DNA of 64,000 nt from positions 434,001 to 498,000 of the forward strand of contig JBBPTG010000003.1 of NCBI GenBank assembly GCA_038093975.1, written 5' to 3'. Below the pieces are notes generated by a model. The model was given only the letters and a program-made list of their open reading frames with translations. It made no database searches and was not told where the DNA came from. Positions 1 to 11,006 of the stretch are shown one piece after another. This stretch comes from Chalciporus piperatus (taxonomy: Eukaryota; Basidiomycota; Agaricomycetes; Boletales; Boletaceae). A program made the position numbers and the translations under genes. Each line of letters opens with the position of its first letter. Position 1 is the first letter of the stretch.

Positions 1-82
1 AAAAGGGTATGGCTACATTGCTGTTGAAACAATACATCAGGCAGTTGAATTCCCGAGATCGAAAAATCCTGAGACGGTAGGC

Positions 83-1233
83 CTAATGAGCGTAGTCATA
101 CCTGAAAACATTTGTTATCACCATAAGATCGCGGGCAAAATGGCACTTACTTCTTGTAGAAAGTCTCGGAATCCGATGGAACCTGCGTTGTCACTCAGTG
201 GAGAGGACTATGTCGAGAGATTGGTCACTGACCTCGTTGCGCCGAGCTCCTCGAGATTTAGTACGGCCCTGCCTCTCGAGCTCACGGCGATGGTCGCGGT
301 CTTCTTTGAGCCACTGTAAAGCAGTCTTGTAAAGGGCCAGACTGGTACCATTTGAAGAACCGAATGGCCAAGGGGCAGGTTCCGTTAGGAAAGAACCGAG
401 GCGCATGTGTGCTATATGTGTTGGAAACGAATTAAGGCCGTCAAATATATGAGTGGCATCTTCCAGGGATAGATGAGCGGACAATCGACAGAAGAGAACC
501 GCATCACACACAAAGAATGGTTGCTCCGCGCGTGATGCTGTCGTTCTGAAGGAAGGTGAGCAATTCGTCTCGAACCAAGACGTCTAGATCAACGGTAACC
601 TGGCGATAGTGAAATGAGCGGTCGAAGTGTCAAATGAAAGTGAACTCACTTCGTCCAATAATAGAACGTCCCAAGGAGCCATGAGTCCCATACAAAGCTG
701 AACGCGTCGCCGCTCGCCATCTGATATCGCATGCATATGCCAGTCCAGGTCTATGTCTAAGATGTGTAGAAGTTTGTCTCTGCGTTCTTTGTGTCTATAG
801 CCTCCCACGGAATCCAAGAACGAGGATACTACGATATCGCTTCGAACGACAGGATTCATCGCCCTAGACCAAAAACGTGTGGAAGTCAGTCATGGGGAAA
901 ACTACGAAGCCACCGACCATTCTGTTCCGAGGAAAGTGACGCCGGGCGGAGAATCCCTGAATACATCCCTGCCTTTGATTCGGATATCTGCGTTCTTGAC
1001 GAGACGTTTCCCGGCGAGAATTTGCAAGAGGGTGGACTTGCCCGCTGGCGGCAGATGAACCAGGTGGGCGTGATGAACGGCGGAAGGCACGTACCTCCAT
1101 TGGCGCCGACTATGATAGTTCTTGATCCCGGCGGAAGATGGAGGGAGATGTTTGAAAGAGAGGGATCGCAACCCTGATTATGATAATAGGTCAAGCCATC
1201 CACTGCGATAGTATATTTGTCGGGCTCGGACAT
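83..1233 (-). CDS. CAF16: CAF16-type soluble ABC ATPase (CCR4-NOT associated)
   Basis: A single ABC nucleotide-binding domain with no membrane segments, as in yeast Caf16, which associates with the CCR4-NOT complex. My spliced model has seven exons (1233-1095, 1044-918, 863-650, 599-512, 459-233, 182-151, 101-83) and gives 281 residues, the family's usual size. Visible motifs: Walker A GANGAGKST, split by an intron; a signature-like [10 protein letters not shown]; Walker [10 protein letters not shown]; an H-loop region ATHIFDGL; and the family tail SETFYKKYDYAH, which only appears when the last two 50-base introns are removed. The start is the ATG of MSEPDKY; further upstream frame is open but unlike the family. 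It is divergent from the OPY2-type gene across about 400 bases. Family assignment is from recalled conserved blocks. Confidence 0.88.
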
Positions 1234-1632
1234 GACTATGAATATCGTGGTTACGGAGGGTATAATTAACATGGAAATCTCTTGCACATACCGTGGCCGG
1301 TCTCGAGCTGCTGCAGTCGTTTGTAACTTGAGGTTGCCCAAGGAAGGTTACAGTACACTGTTACGGTAGTCGTATCATATGACATCAGGCACGAGCGGGG
1401 CCGGAAAGAGTAGGCCCGCGTGTGAAATCTCCCTCGCTGAGAAGTAATGTTCAAAATTATATTGGCAGTCAAATCTTCCCTCTGCCATCGCTACGAACCC
1501 CGTCCCTCGTCGTCGTCGTCGCGTCGTCGTCCTCCCTAGTCTCGGCATTGGCGAGTACTTGCACTCCAAGCGTTGACCACATCATATCAGCCAAATACAC
1601 ATTCCTTTGTCTCTTTCTCCCGTTCCTTCATC
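1234..1632. promoter_or_regulatory. Divergent intergenic region CAF16 / OPY2
   Basis: Spacer between two divergently transcribed genes, presumably holding both promoters. It is pyrimidine-rich on the + strand towards the OPY2-type start and contains a TCG-type trinucleotide run at about 1507-1530. No TATA box or other clear element was recognised. Confidence 0.5.
1507..1530. repeat. TCG trinucleotide microsatellite
   Basis: A run of about eight TCG/CGT units with one interruption, in the spacer upstream of the OPY2-type gene. It is probably non-coding; no gene model uses it. Confidence 0.7.
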
Positions 1633-3567
1633 ATGCACTTGGATCTCTTACCGAGACAGTGCGTTACTTGCCCATCGCAACCACCGGTCTGCAACTGTCC
1701 AGCAGACCAGACCTGTGTTCAAATCAGCCAGTTCGTCAACTCATTCGTCTCTTTCTTCATATCTAATGAGTATTGATATGCAAGGTCATGCAATGCTTGC
1801 CCAACGTTCACATGTCAAGCCAACCCCGCAAACAGTGGAAGTGGGGGTGGCAGCATAAGTTCGGGTGCTCTCGCTGGGGCAATTGTTGCAGTTCTGCTTG
1901 TTTTGATTGGGGCGTTGGTTGCTTTCTTCCTGTTCCGTCGTCATCGCGCACGTCAGGCTCGCAAGGCAGCTACTGAAGCCAAACCAGACGTGCCCGCCTC
2001 TGCGGAAGCGGTACTTAATCGACCCGATCCGACAGAAAAACCACCATCTACCCCGCCAACACCAACGCAGACGAATATGGTGCACTCCTTCACGGGAGAT
2101 AATGTCATCGACCTCGATCCACGCTCTCAAGGTTCAACCCCTCGCGTTATCTCCATCGGCAATCCATTCGACGATGGCCATTCCATCCAAACAGCATCAA
2201 CGGGCACGACTGGCACTAATGTCATACCAATCGCACTGGTACAACCTGGTTCTGTTCACCAATCTTCGTTTCGCTCGATCCACTCAGAAGATGGCGCCTT
2301 GCCCCCCGGTTCTCCAGTTCGCCCGGCTCGTCCTACCGACTTGGGTCTAGACGACTCCAAATCCTCACGCGACGCTCTGACCACGCCCTCTCCGAAATAT
2401 GCCCAGTCACAACGTTCAGGTTCATCAAGGGTGTCATACATGTCAAATGCTAGCTACTCCAGTGACTTCTTGGAAGCCCCTATGATTGTCACACAGACCC
2501 AGGGTGCGGTTAGACAGGTTGTAGGCAAAGTCAAAGCCGAGGTTATCCAGACCTCGGGCACCGCGACACCATCCTCCCACCTTTCTGCGGACAGTTTGAA
2601 GCCCCCTTCGGTCGCTTCGCGTCCATCTATTCGTTCACCTCTTGCGGCGACCTCTTTTGGACCTTCAGATACTGTGGATGAGGTGGAAGAGGAACACGAG
2701 CTTTCGACACGTAGTGATCCTTTTGGGGACAACCATGCACCCAAAGCACCATCGGTCATCTCCAATGTCTCGCAAGCTGAATCTGAATTAGGCGGACCTG
2801 TCTTACCCTGGGCGAAACGCGGGAATTCCTCGCGCCCTGAGAGCATCAGTACAAACGCTGGCTCGGTCATCGATATTGGCAGCGCCACAAGAGTCAACGT
2901 TGCGTTATTGCCCCCAAATTCCCAGAAGTCGCCCCATCGAACTACCATGGCGAGACTAGTCTCACCTTCAGCTGTTTCTGGGGGTAATAGCGGTACTTTA
3001 CAGGAGCAGCAACAGCGAGCCCTAGCACATGCTCAAGCTCAGGCACGCGCTCATGGCCTCGATAAATCAAAACGCATGTCAGGTACATCTGTTGTCTCTA
3101 CCACATCTACTCGGGCAGACTCCATCCTTGAATCGTTCCCCTTTGTCCCACCATCTCCTATATCCTCCCGACCTGTTCGTTCTCCACCTCGTTCTCCTCT
3201 TGGCCAACAATTTTCTGGTGCCCCGCAGCCATCAGCCACATCGACGGCCAGAAGCTCTGGATCTTCTCCCCTTCTCCCCTCTGAAATCAGGCTCACCGAG
3301 TCTGAATCTTCATTACCTCCCTTGACTCCCCCTCCAAGTCGCCATACGTTGGGCATGTCAACAGCTTCCCAGCTGTCCACGGCCTCCTCTGGGCTTGGCA
3401 ATTTCCCTTTCCAAATAGATCACGGGAGCGCAGAGCACCCGTCAGCTTCCCAAGGGCGTCAGCGCGCCAGCTTGGACACGCTGGCCCTCATGACGGACTT
3501 GACCGCATACCCTCTTGGATATGATCAGGATGATCATGGCAGCCTCCGTTCCGTTCCGAAGAGTTAG
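1633..3567 (+). CDS. OPY2: OPY2-domain membrane anchor protein
   Basis: Two exons (1633-1730 and 1785-3567) give 626 residues. The first ~45 residues are Cys-rich in the OPY2 N-terminal pattern (CVTC...CNC...C...SCNAC...TC). A Ser/Gly linker and one membrane segment at about residues 60-83 (ALAGAIVAVLLVLIGALVAF) follow, ended by a basic stop-transfer stretch (RRHRARQARK). The rest is a long, low-complexity, Ser/Pro/Thr-rich cytoplasmic tail. In yeast Opy2 this architecture anchors the adaptor Ste50 at the plasma membrane in the HOG osmostress and mating/filamentation MAPK pathways. The start is set by the Cys block; the 54-base intron keeps the Cys pattern in frame. No classical signal peptide is visible. 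The tail itself is not recognisable by homology, so the partner is inferred. Confidence 0.85.
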
Positions 3568-5110
3568 CCGTTTTCCCCTCCACTTGGCCCTATTTTGTTC
3601 TCCTGACAGGGGCCGTTTCGTTCGGCTGGTTCTAACGCGCGGGCCTTGTATGTACCGTTTTATTTGTATCTTTTGCTCACCAGTTTTTTTAATGGTAACT
3701 CTGCCTTTACGATGATGGTCGAGTTTTCGAGTCCTAACTTGTTATTCTGGTTCATTATATACTGAATACTTATTCTATGGTATGGTCACGACTTTTCACC
3801 TTTCTTTGGTTTGGGTCTGCGGGTGGCCATTCGTATTTATGTCCTACACCAATCCTACACTGCCAAATCTTGTAAGGGTTCCACTGAGGCTTAGCGTGAA
3901 TTAGGTTCGCGAAGGGGCAAGGCAGGGTTCGGTAAGGAAATTCCGGCATATGTACTGCCATCCGTAACAAATAGATACAATTTGCCTCAGACCGCCGGTA
4001 GAGCTGTTGCTGGGTTCTGAGGTCGGACTGAGGTCAGGCTGAGCATGGCATCTGTATGGTAAATCTATCTATGTCAAGCACTAGTGCCAATACCTTGATG
4101 ACACATGCCAGCAATAAGCTCAAAATAATGTTATTATGATGTAGCTAAGTACACTCGGGTCTGATATACCAATGAGAAACAGGAATTCGTCCGTGCCATG
4201 CCGTTCCGCTCACGGGCTCTCCTGCGCGCTCTCGCATTCACGTCGCGCCATGGGCCACGTACATCGTCGGACCAGGGTCGTTTTGCTGTGTGTTTGGGTC
4301 CGAGTCTGGGCTCATTTGTGGTGCCCATTGGCCTGTTTCAATGTATACAAGTTAGTAGAGCCTGAGGTGTGGGGTAGATTTGTTCACCTACTAGCTCAGC
4401 ACTATGTTGTGGCAAGAAAATGAGTGCAGCGAGAGACTCAAAGTTGACGTCGACGTTGAAGCTGAAGTTGAACTGTTGAACTGTTGACAGCGCACAAGTC
4501 ACATGACACGCGCAACTCAAAAATTTCGACAAGTCCAAAATTCTTCAAATCATTAGGAAACAAAGGCTACATTTTTTGGATTGCCTTCGTCACTTTGCTC
4601 GAGAATTCCTCAATTGATACATGATAGTTATTATAATGTATCATCATTTGTATTACTTCACATCTGACACCTGAAAGACAAAGGTCACCGGTCACCCATG
4701 TGTTTCTCCCAATGTTGGGCAAGCCTCGGCACTATGTCGTGCAAACGTAGTTACCAAACCTTTGTACCACAGTGCTCTGTGGTTTGTTGGTGGCTTTGGT
4801 AACCTCAGGTGAACCTCAGGCGGATAACGGATACTGTACGTACACATGTTGACGATCGACAGCCGTTCACACAAATGTGCCCCCTGTGCTCTGTAGGGAC
4901 TTGTTTGGCACTGTGTGGGGGAACTCTCAGGAAATTCCGGCATATACCCGGTGAATGCCTTGAACATTTGGGCGTGTACAATAAAAGACAACGTTTGTGG
5001 TCCAGCGTGTGACAGTCACAGCGTCACCACCCTTATTATCCAATCTCATAGGCTTGCTCTTGCAATTAACATCTAACTTGCCAAACACAACGTCGTCTGC
5101 AGAGTCTCCA
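3568..5110. other. Gene-poor intergenic stretch (1.5 kb)
   Basis: The longest stretch here without a gene. Open frames in it are short (at most about 100 codons) and look like chance frames. It holds two copies of a 17-base word (around 3934 and 4931), an irregular GTTGA-rich tandem patch (4441-4490), and AT-rich segments. No tRNA B-box or transposon protein was found. The first few hundred bases should include the OPY2-type 3' UTR and the last few hundred the promoter of the E2 gene. Confidence 0.6.
4441..4490. repeat. Degenerate GTTGA/GTTGAA tandem repeat
   Basis: Repeats of GTTGAC, GTTGAA and AACTGTTG units in about 50 bases, with one perfect tandem of the 8-mer AACTGTTG. It is a short low-complexity patch in a non-coding stretch, of unknown significance. 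Confidence 0.55.
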
Positions 5111-8100
5111 ATGGATAAAGAAATCAGTCAATTGGTTGAGATGGTACGTACTTCTGCAACTCACGCGCGCAAGCCTCAACAGTGTTTTTGCCACCAGGGT
5201 GCAACAGTACCCCAAGCGCGGGCGGCCTTGCGTCGATATAGGGACGTTATGCAGGCAGCGGAACGCATCTTCGAGGGCGAATTTGCAGACGTGACGGACG
5301 ATGTTGACGATGTGCGCATGGCAGCAGGTAGTCCACCAGGTCCAATGAGCACTTCAAGTACCCCTCTCGCTTCTGTACGTCCTCTTCTCTCGCTTCGATT
5401 CATTCCACTAACGTGTTTCAGACCTCAGAACACGAGGATGTGGACGAAGATGTTGATATGCAGGATGATGAAGATGACGGTGTGTTGCGTAGACATTACT
5501 CGACAGCACCTCGCTCACATCCTTCTCAGTTGATGACTATGTTGACTACGATTCCGATTACCAAACAAGGCGAACCACAGGGGAGGTTGACCCTTACGCG
5601 GGCAAGTCAAGTCCCTTGACCGCGTGATTTTGCGCATAACCAAGTTCCAGGAGTATTCTTCTCGAAGGATCGTCGCGAGGAGGTTATCGAAGTAGAGGAA
5701 GAAGCCGAGTCTACTGTTCTTGCTGGATTTAAAGAGCCGCTCAAGCTTATGATGCAGGGAGACTGGATGAAAGGGTGTCCAGAGGGCAATGAACAGTCAT
5801 TCCTCTTCGCTCTATACGACTTCCTGAGCAGCAACAACTGCCCCTGTTCACAATCTTGTGGATACCAGGTTAATCGAAAGAAGAGCGATTTCTTCACGCT
5901 TTTCGTGAGTCGTACTGAGACCGTTTCTCTCTGCTGAAAAACTCAATGTGCCTCATAGCCGGAGTTCTCCAACTTCATCGAACATCTGTGTTCTATCGTC
6001 AGGCAATCGTGCCCCAGTTGCAACATCGAATTTTGTTTTGCCTGCGGTGAAACGATCAACGCTAGTAACAGCAACACTCCTCCGCATGCACTTATCGACG
6101 CCAGGTTGTTTCATTGCTCGAACCTGCAAGGCGTCATATTAGGCGTTGGTCTCGCGATGTTGGAAATGATGTTCGTCGAGCAAAGGCGTCAATCGACAGA
6201 TGAACAGAGTTCGAAGGCCAAGGCCAGTAACAAGAAACGCAAGATGGATTCCCATCCTCAAACATCCGCCACTAATGGGGACGAGGATGACGATGATACA
6301 TACTACATGTCCTTTCCGGTGGGGAAGAAAGCCCGAGGTGGCACTGGCTATGCCGGCGATGGGCGCGAGGATGTAAGTACTTCTTGTCCGTGACTATTGG
6401 TTTCTGGAACTAATGATCTCCTAGACTTCGGGACAACTAGAGGCGCAAGCCCAACAGCGCGTTAAGGACGAGAAGATTGGTTTGCTCCTCTCCCAAATAC
6501 GTCTTTATCTACCCTCGTTGCGCAGAGATGGTGGGGCTCTTACAAGTGATTACATGGTCCACCCCACCGCCCTGGCACACCTTCGTAGGCGCTTCAATTT
6601 CCTTTGTTCGACTCTCCTCCGAAACGATTCTCTGTCGGACATGTCTGATCGTTCTGTCCTATACTTTGAATTGCTCGAGTGGCTTGAGGTACGTATCTCC
6701 TCGATTGTGGGGTCTTACATTTGATTCATTTGTTTGCTCAGACCATCTCCAATCACGAGGCTTTAGCGAGCATGATGGCGATGCCAATCATGGTGGCTGG
6801 ATTGACCAAATCCGTTGCTCCAAAGAAAGTTGGCAAAGGCAAGTCGGTGATTCGGGAACGCACAATTGTCTACGAAGGCAGCGCCGGGCCCCGTGAGCTG
6901 CTTGAGGCTATTGTGATACAAGCCCAGGCAGCCATGAAGGGGCTCGAGGGTGTTAAACCAGCGGAACCCGAAGTCGAGGAAATGACAGAGGAACAAAAGC
7001 GAATGACTGCGGACAAGGGAAAGGGTAAAGAGAAGGAATCGTCACCGAGTTTATCGGATGAGAATCAGAAATTACTCGCGTTCTGTCAGCGAATTCTGAT
7101 CACCGCAAACGCGATCGATCGATCTCTGCGAGAAACAAAGGGTGATGCCTTCGTCGATAGGTTGCACACGTCTTTGCCCAAGATTACGAGTTCGTCAGCA
7201 TTCGACCATACTTCGATACAAGTCGGCGATAGTGAAGAAGAACGGAGAAAGGCCTATGTTGACTGGGCCACGCAAGTACGATTCGAATACTGCGACCTCA
7301 TTGTGGCCACCGCAGAACCGACACCTAACGAGGACATAGTTCCACATTACAAGTTCTTCTACAATAACGAAGCACGAATGCTCGCAAACTCGGAGATTCC
7401 AAAGCGTTCATTGGCAATCGCAAAAGAGGTAGCTAACTTTCCAAGGCACGACACTCAGCTCATCTCTGTATTTCTTAGCTGGCTGTTTTGACCACAAATC
7501 TTCCTGTGGCTTGGGACTCTTCGATATTCCTCAGAGTGGATGAGAATCGTGTAGATATTATCAAGGCGCTGATCATCGGGCCTGAAGGCACACCGTGAGT
7601 CACATACTCATCTCCCGCATTTGATCATTCACCTTGCAAGGTATTTAGGTACCAGGATGGGTGGTGGGTGTCAACTTGCTCCATTTCCTGATATATCAGC
7701 TGAAACTCAGCAGCTTCTTATTCGACATATTCCTAGGACCAAGCTACAACCAATCCCCTCCAAGTGTCAAATACATGACGGTAGTGTTCTGTTTCTAAAA
7801 CCTTGGTACTGACTGACTCTCGTCCCAAGACAAATGGTGGAAAATATCGCTTCAACCCGAATCTGTACGCGGTAAGTGCGAGAAGCTTGAACATGTTTCA
7901 GGTGCCTCATTTTTACCAGGATGGCAAAGTTTGCTTGTCTCTGCTTGGGACCTGGACAGGTCCCGGCTGGATTTCGGGTCGGTCGACGTTGCTCCAGGTA
8001 AGATTCCCAGCGAGGAAGCTTGCTGTAGTGACCAAACATGCATTCCTAGGTTCTCATATCTATTCAATCCATGATCTTATGCGATGAACCCTACTTGAAC

Positions 8101-8534
8101 GAGCCAGGATGGGCTAATGGTGGCGGAACCCCACAATCCAAAGCATGTAAGTCATTCCCCCATATAGTCGAATTTTTGTAGTTGACTCGGTACAGACTCG
8201 GCAAATGTGCGCCGAATGGTTGTAAGGACTGCGGTAAGCGTGCTCGCCGGTTTCGATGGCTCTTACTCAACCACCTCAGATGTTGGGAAGTTTGAAAGCT
8301 CCTTCAGAACCGTTCGGCGATGTGATTCGCACTCACTACCGATTAAAGGCCCAAGCTGTATCTGCTCAGCTGGACAAGTGGCTCGCCCTGGACGATGGAA
8401 AAGCAATTTCTGGCGACGCATTCAATGTTTCAGGGAGAGCTGAGGCCGGCTCGAGTTCAAGTGCCTTCAAGAAGGACGTGGAAGAAATGAAGACCCTTCT
8501 CAAACAGCTCCAGGATGGTACCTTCCAACAATGA
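5111..8534 (+). CDS. E2 ubiquitin-conjugating protein, BIRC6-type UBC domain plus IBR-like zinc finger
   Basis: Sixteen exons by my model, 890 residues. The N-terminal part is acidic (ASP/GLU-rich, residues ~60-110). A zinc-finger-like block [14 protein letters not shown] sits near 6010-6051 and resembles IBR/RCAT fingers of RBR ligases. A basic Lys/Arg patch, an acidic patch and a helical middle region follow. The C-terminal third is a UBC fold of the BIRC6/BRUCE type: [26 protein letters not shown], then [19 protein letters not shown] with the catalytic Cys codon at 7932-7934, then the [12 protein letters not shown] and EPYLNEPGW blocks. The C-terminal tail has a short coiled segment ([14 protein letters not shown]). 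It probably transfers ubiquitin from E1 to substrates, perhaps with E3 function as in BIRC6; substrates are unknown. No BIR repeat is present. Intron 5602-5644 needs a GC-AG donor, and exon 7649-7663 is only 15 bases. Confidence 0.85.
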
Positions 8535-8762
8535 TATGCTTTGGTTCTGAAATGCATACCCCCACTGCACTGTATACCTAATGAATTCTTGTATCAGACT
8601 ACCGCACTAGCTAGATATACTCCCGAGTAATAACGTTGACGTTGCCCCTTGGAATTTGACATGTGATTTTGATATGGTGTAAATGAACCACCCCATCCCT
8701 GACTGGTGCGCGCCTCCGACGTGAAGAATATTTTGGAATCCATCTTCGACAAACCTGAAGAG

Positions 8763-10018
8763 ATGAGCGACTCCGCAATGCACGCTATGGCTGGTGCCGT
8801 CGGAGGGATGGTAGCCATGTCAGTTACCTAGCAAGTAACACCATCTTTCAAGTCGTTCTGTGTTCCTTAACTCGACGATAGTCCTCTGGTTGTCATCTCG
8901 ACCCGTGCAGCAGTCGAAACTGAGAAGGATGACAAGGTATGTCTGTGATGCCAGAATGTCGTTCCTGCTGCTGATACATTTCAGACATGGGTGCAGGTGA
9001 TAGTTGACATCATCAGGCGCGAAGGATTTCCTAGTCTATACAGCGGATTGAGCTCCAGTCTAGCCGGGATCGCAGTCACGAACGGGTGAGGTCACAATGA
9101 TGTCTTTGTTCATCATTTCTCCTCAATCTGCATTGTCAGTGTCTACTACTACTTTTACGAGCGTTCGAGAGCTATTATTCTCAACTCGAGGACAGGGTCC
9201 AAGGCTCTCAGCACTGTCGAGTCTATCATTGCAGGCCTCATTGCAGGTAAGGCTGCGGATCCGATTTAGTTGTCGCTGACAGGCAAGTTGACTGCTAGTA
9301 ATACAGGCTCTGCAACAACTATCATAAGCAATCCAATCTGGGTCGTGCAGACTTCGCAAGCGGTTCAGAGTGTAGAAGCTGACCCTTCTGGCGGATCTGT
9401 ACAGAAGCCCAGGAAGCTTGGCATACTCGAGACCATCCAGAAGATCCTATCCAAAGATGGCCCTGCTGGCTTTTGGAGGGGCATCGGGCCCGCCCTCGCG
9501 CTAGTTATCAATCCAGTCATTCAGTATACTATCTTCGAGCAATTTAAGAACGCGTTGATCAAGAGCCGCACGGCGCGACTCCGTGCAGCTGGACGAGCTT
9601 CTGGTGTAGCCGCCTTGGGTGACTGGGACTTCTTCATTCTGGGGGCTTTTTCGAAGCTAGGTGAGTTTCGTCGCAAACCCAGATAATTACCTGTTCACCG
9701 TTTGCTTATATTATGCAAGTTGCTACCGCAACCACCTATCCCTACATGTAAGTGTACACATTTGTGTTCACGCAGCCCTAACGCGACGTTGAATTCTCAA
9801 GAGTTGTGAAGAGTCGACTTCAAGCGGGACACGCTCACGCTGAGCGCTACAAAAATACGTTCCACGGCATTTCAACCATCTTCAAGGAGGAAGGACTCCA
9901 GGGATTATATAAAGGGGCATCAAGCAAGCTCATTCAAAGTGTGCTCACGGCAGCTCTTCTCTTCGCCGCTCAGAAGAGAATCTACGAGTTCACCAAGAAG
10001 GTAATGGTTTGGCATTAA
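8763..10018 (+). CDS. ANT1: Peroxisomal-type adenine nucleotide carrier (mitochondrial carrier family)
   Basis: Seven exons (8763-8818, 8882-8936, 8985-9085, 9140-9246, 9307-9660, 9720-9747, 9802-10018) give 305 residues, the normal size for a six-helix carrier with three repeats. The three carrier signatures are visible: PLVVISTR in repeat 1, NPIWVVQT in repeat 2 and YPYIVVKSRLQ in repeat 3, each followed by the EG/GxxGF-like block (REGFPSLYSG, DGPAGFWRG, EEGLQGLYKG). The NPIWVV form of repeat 2 is typical of PMP47/PXN/Ant1 peroxisomal carriers, which bring ATP into peroxisomes for fatty acid activation. That localisation is inferred from the family. The start is the first ATG preceding the first helix. 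Confidence 0.85.
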
Positions 10019-10165
10019 TGTAAGCGTTAATAACAACTGATGTTAATGGGTGCACGCCCTAGGCTGTCTCAACCTGACAGTAGTAATAGTGGTGCTTTGT
10101 TTACTCTAGTTTGTGTAATTGTCCTCGGCGGGTGAATGCCTCTGTAATTACTTGGTACCAAACCA

Positions 10166-10769
10166 ATGCCTCCACCACTTCGTCTGAACGCAGTCGCTTT
10201 CATATCGCCCCAGAATCACCCAATTTTAATACGTACCTTTCAAAAAGGGGACGAACTCAAGTATCACTATGTCGCCCACACGAGTTTGGATGTCATCGAA
10301 GAGCGCAGTCAGCCTTGTTATCCATACGAAACGCAGCGCACAATCTGAATGAAGACCACATTTAGCTGGCGGAACGACTAAATCTACAGACTGCTACTTA
10401 GGACTTCTGTACACCATGGACGACGTCGCTGCGTACGGCTATGTCACCCCGCTCAAAGTCAAGATCGTGCTCGCGCTCGCGTTGACGGATTCTGTTGTCC
10501 GGGACGCAGATGTAATCATGGTCGGTCTCTCATTTCATTACTGTTATTCCGGCGACTTATGCTTGACTTTAACCCCATCGCAGGCTTTCAAAGCCTTACA
10601 TATGGCTCTTTACCAAGCGGTTTCCAACCCGTTTTTGAAACTTGATATCGCTCCCGAACCTCTTCACGATCAACATCCCTATCTCGTCGTTGGGAGTGCG
10701 AAGTGGAAGATGTTCCGGAGAAGAGTGGACGAGATAAGTAGAGCCCTAGGTAATTACACGCCGTTGTGA
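10166..10769 (+). CDS. TCA17: TRAPP complex subunit 2-like (TRAPPC2L/Tca17)
   Basis: Three exons (10166-10307, 10366-10520, 10584-10769) give 160 residues with a longin/sedlin fold pattern: LNAVAFISPQNHPILIRTF at the N-terminus, then GDELKYHYVAHTSLDVIEER, CYLGLLYTMDDVAAYGYVT and VKIVLAL...RDADVIMAFKALH. This order matches TRAPPC2L closely, including the HTSLDV and YGYVT blocks. The family helps assemble TRAPPII for Golgi and endosomal traffic. The N-terminal block and the core lie in different frames until a 58-base intron is removed. The C-terminus is slightly longer than in animals. Confidence 0.87.
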
Positions 10770-11006
10770 ATATATGTCCATGATGGAAGTACGCGTCGCC
10801 TGCCACTTCTCTCGGTTCACGGGCTGCCTGTGGTATCGCGGCTCTCCAGCCATATCCACATGCCACGGCTTTGCTCTCCACCCGATACCATCGGGTGGTG
10901 CAACCAAAACGAACAGGTTCCCTTCATTGACTCGAACTCTACAAGATTCCGGGGTTTGAGACAGATACGGGGAAAACATCCTTAACCACATTGTATGCCG
11001 AGCGTA

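Noticed and set aside
886..1341. A longer start for the CAF16-type protein upstream of MSEPDKY
   Set aside because: The frame is open but does not resemble the family, and the ABC domain begins right after MSEPDKY.
4172..4423. An 83-codon plus-strand frame in the gene-poor stretch
   Set aside because: The composition is Arg/His/Val/Trp-rich and irregular, it has no family resemblance and no splice partners.
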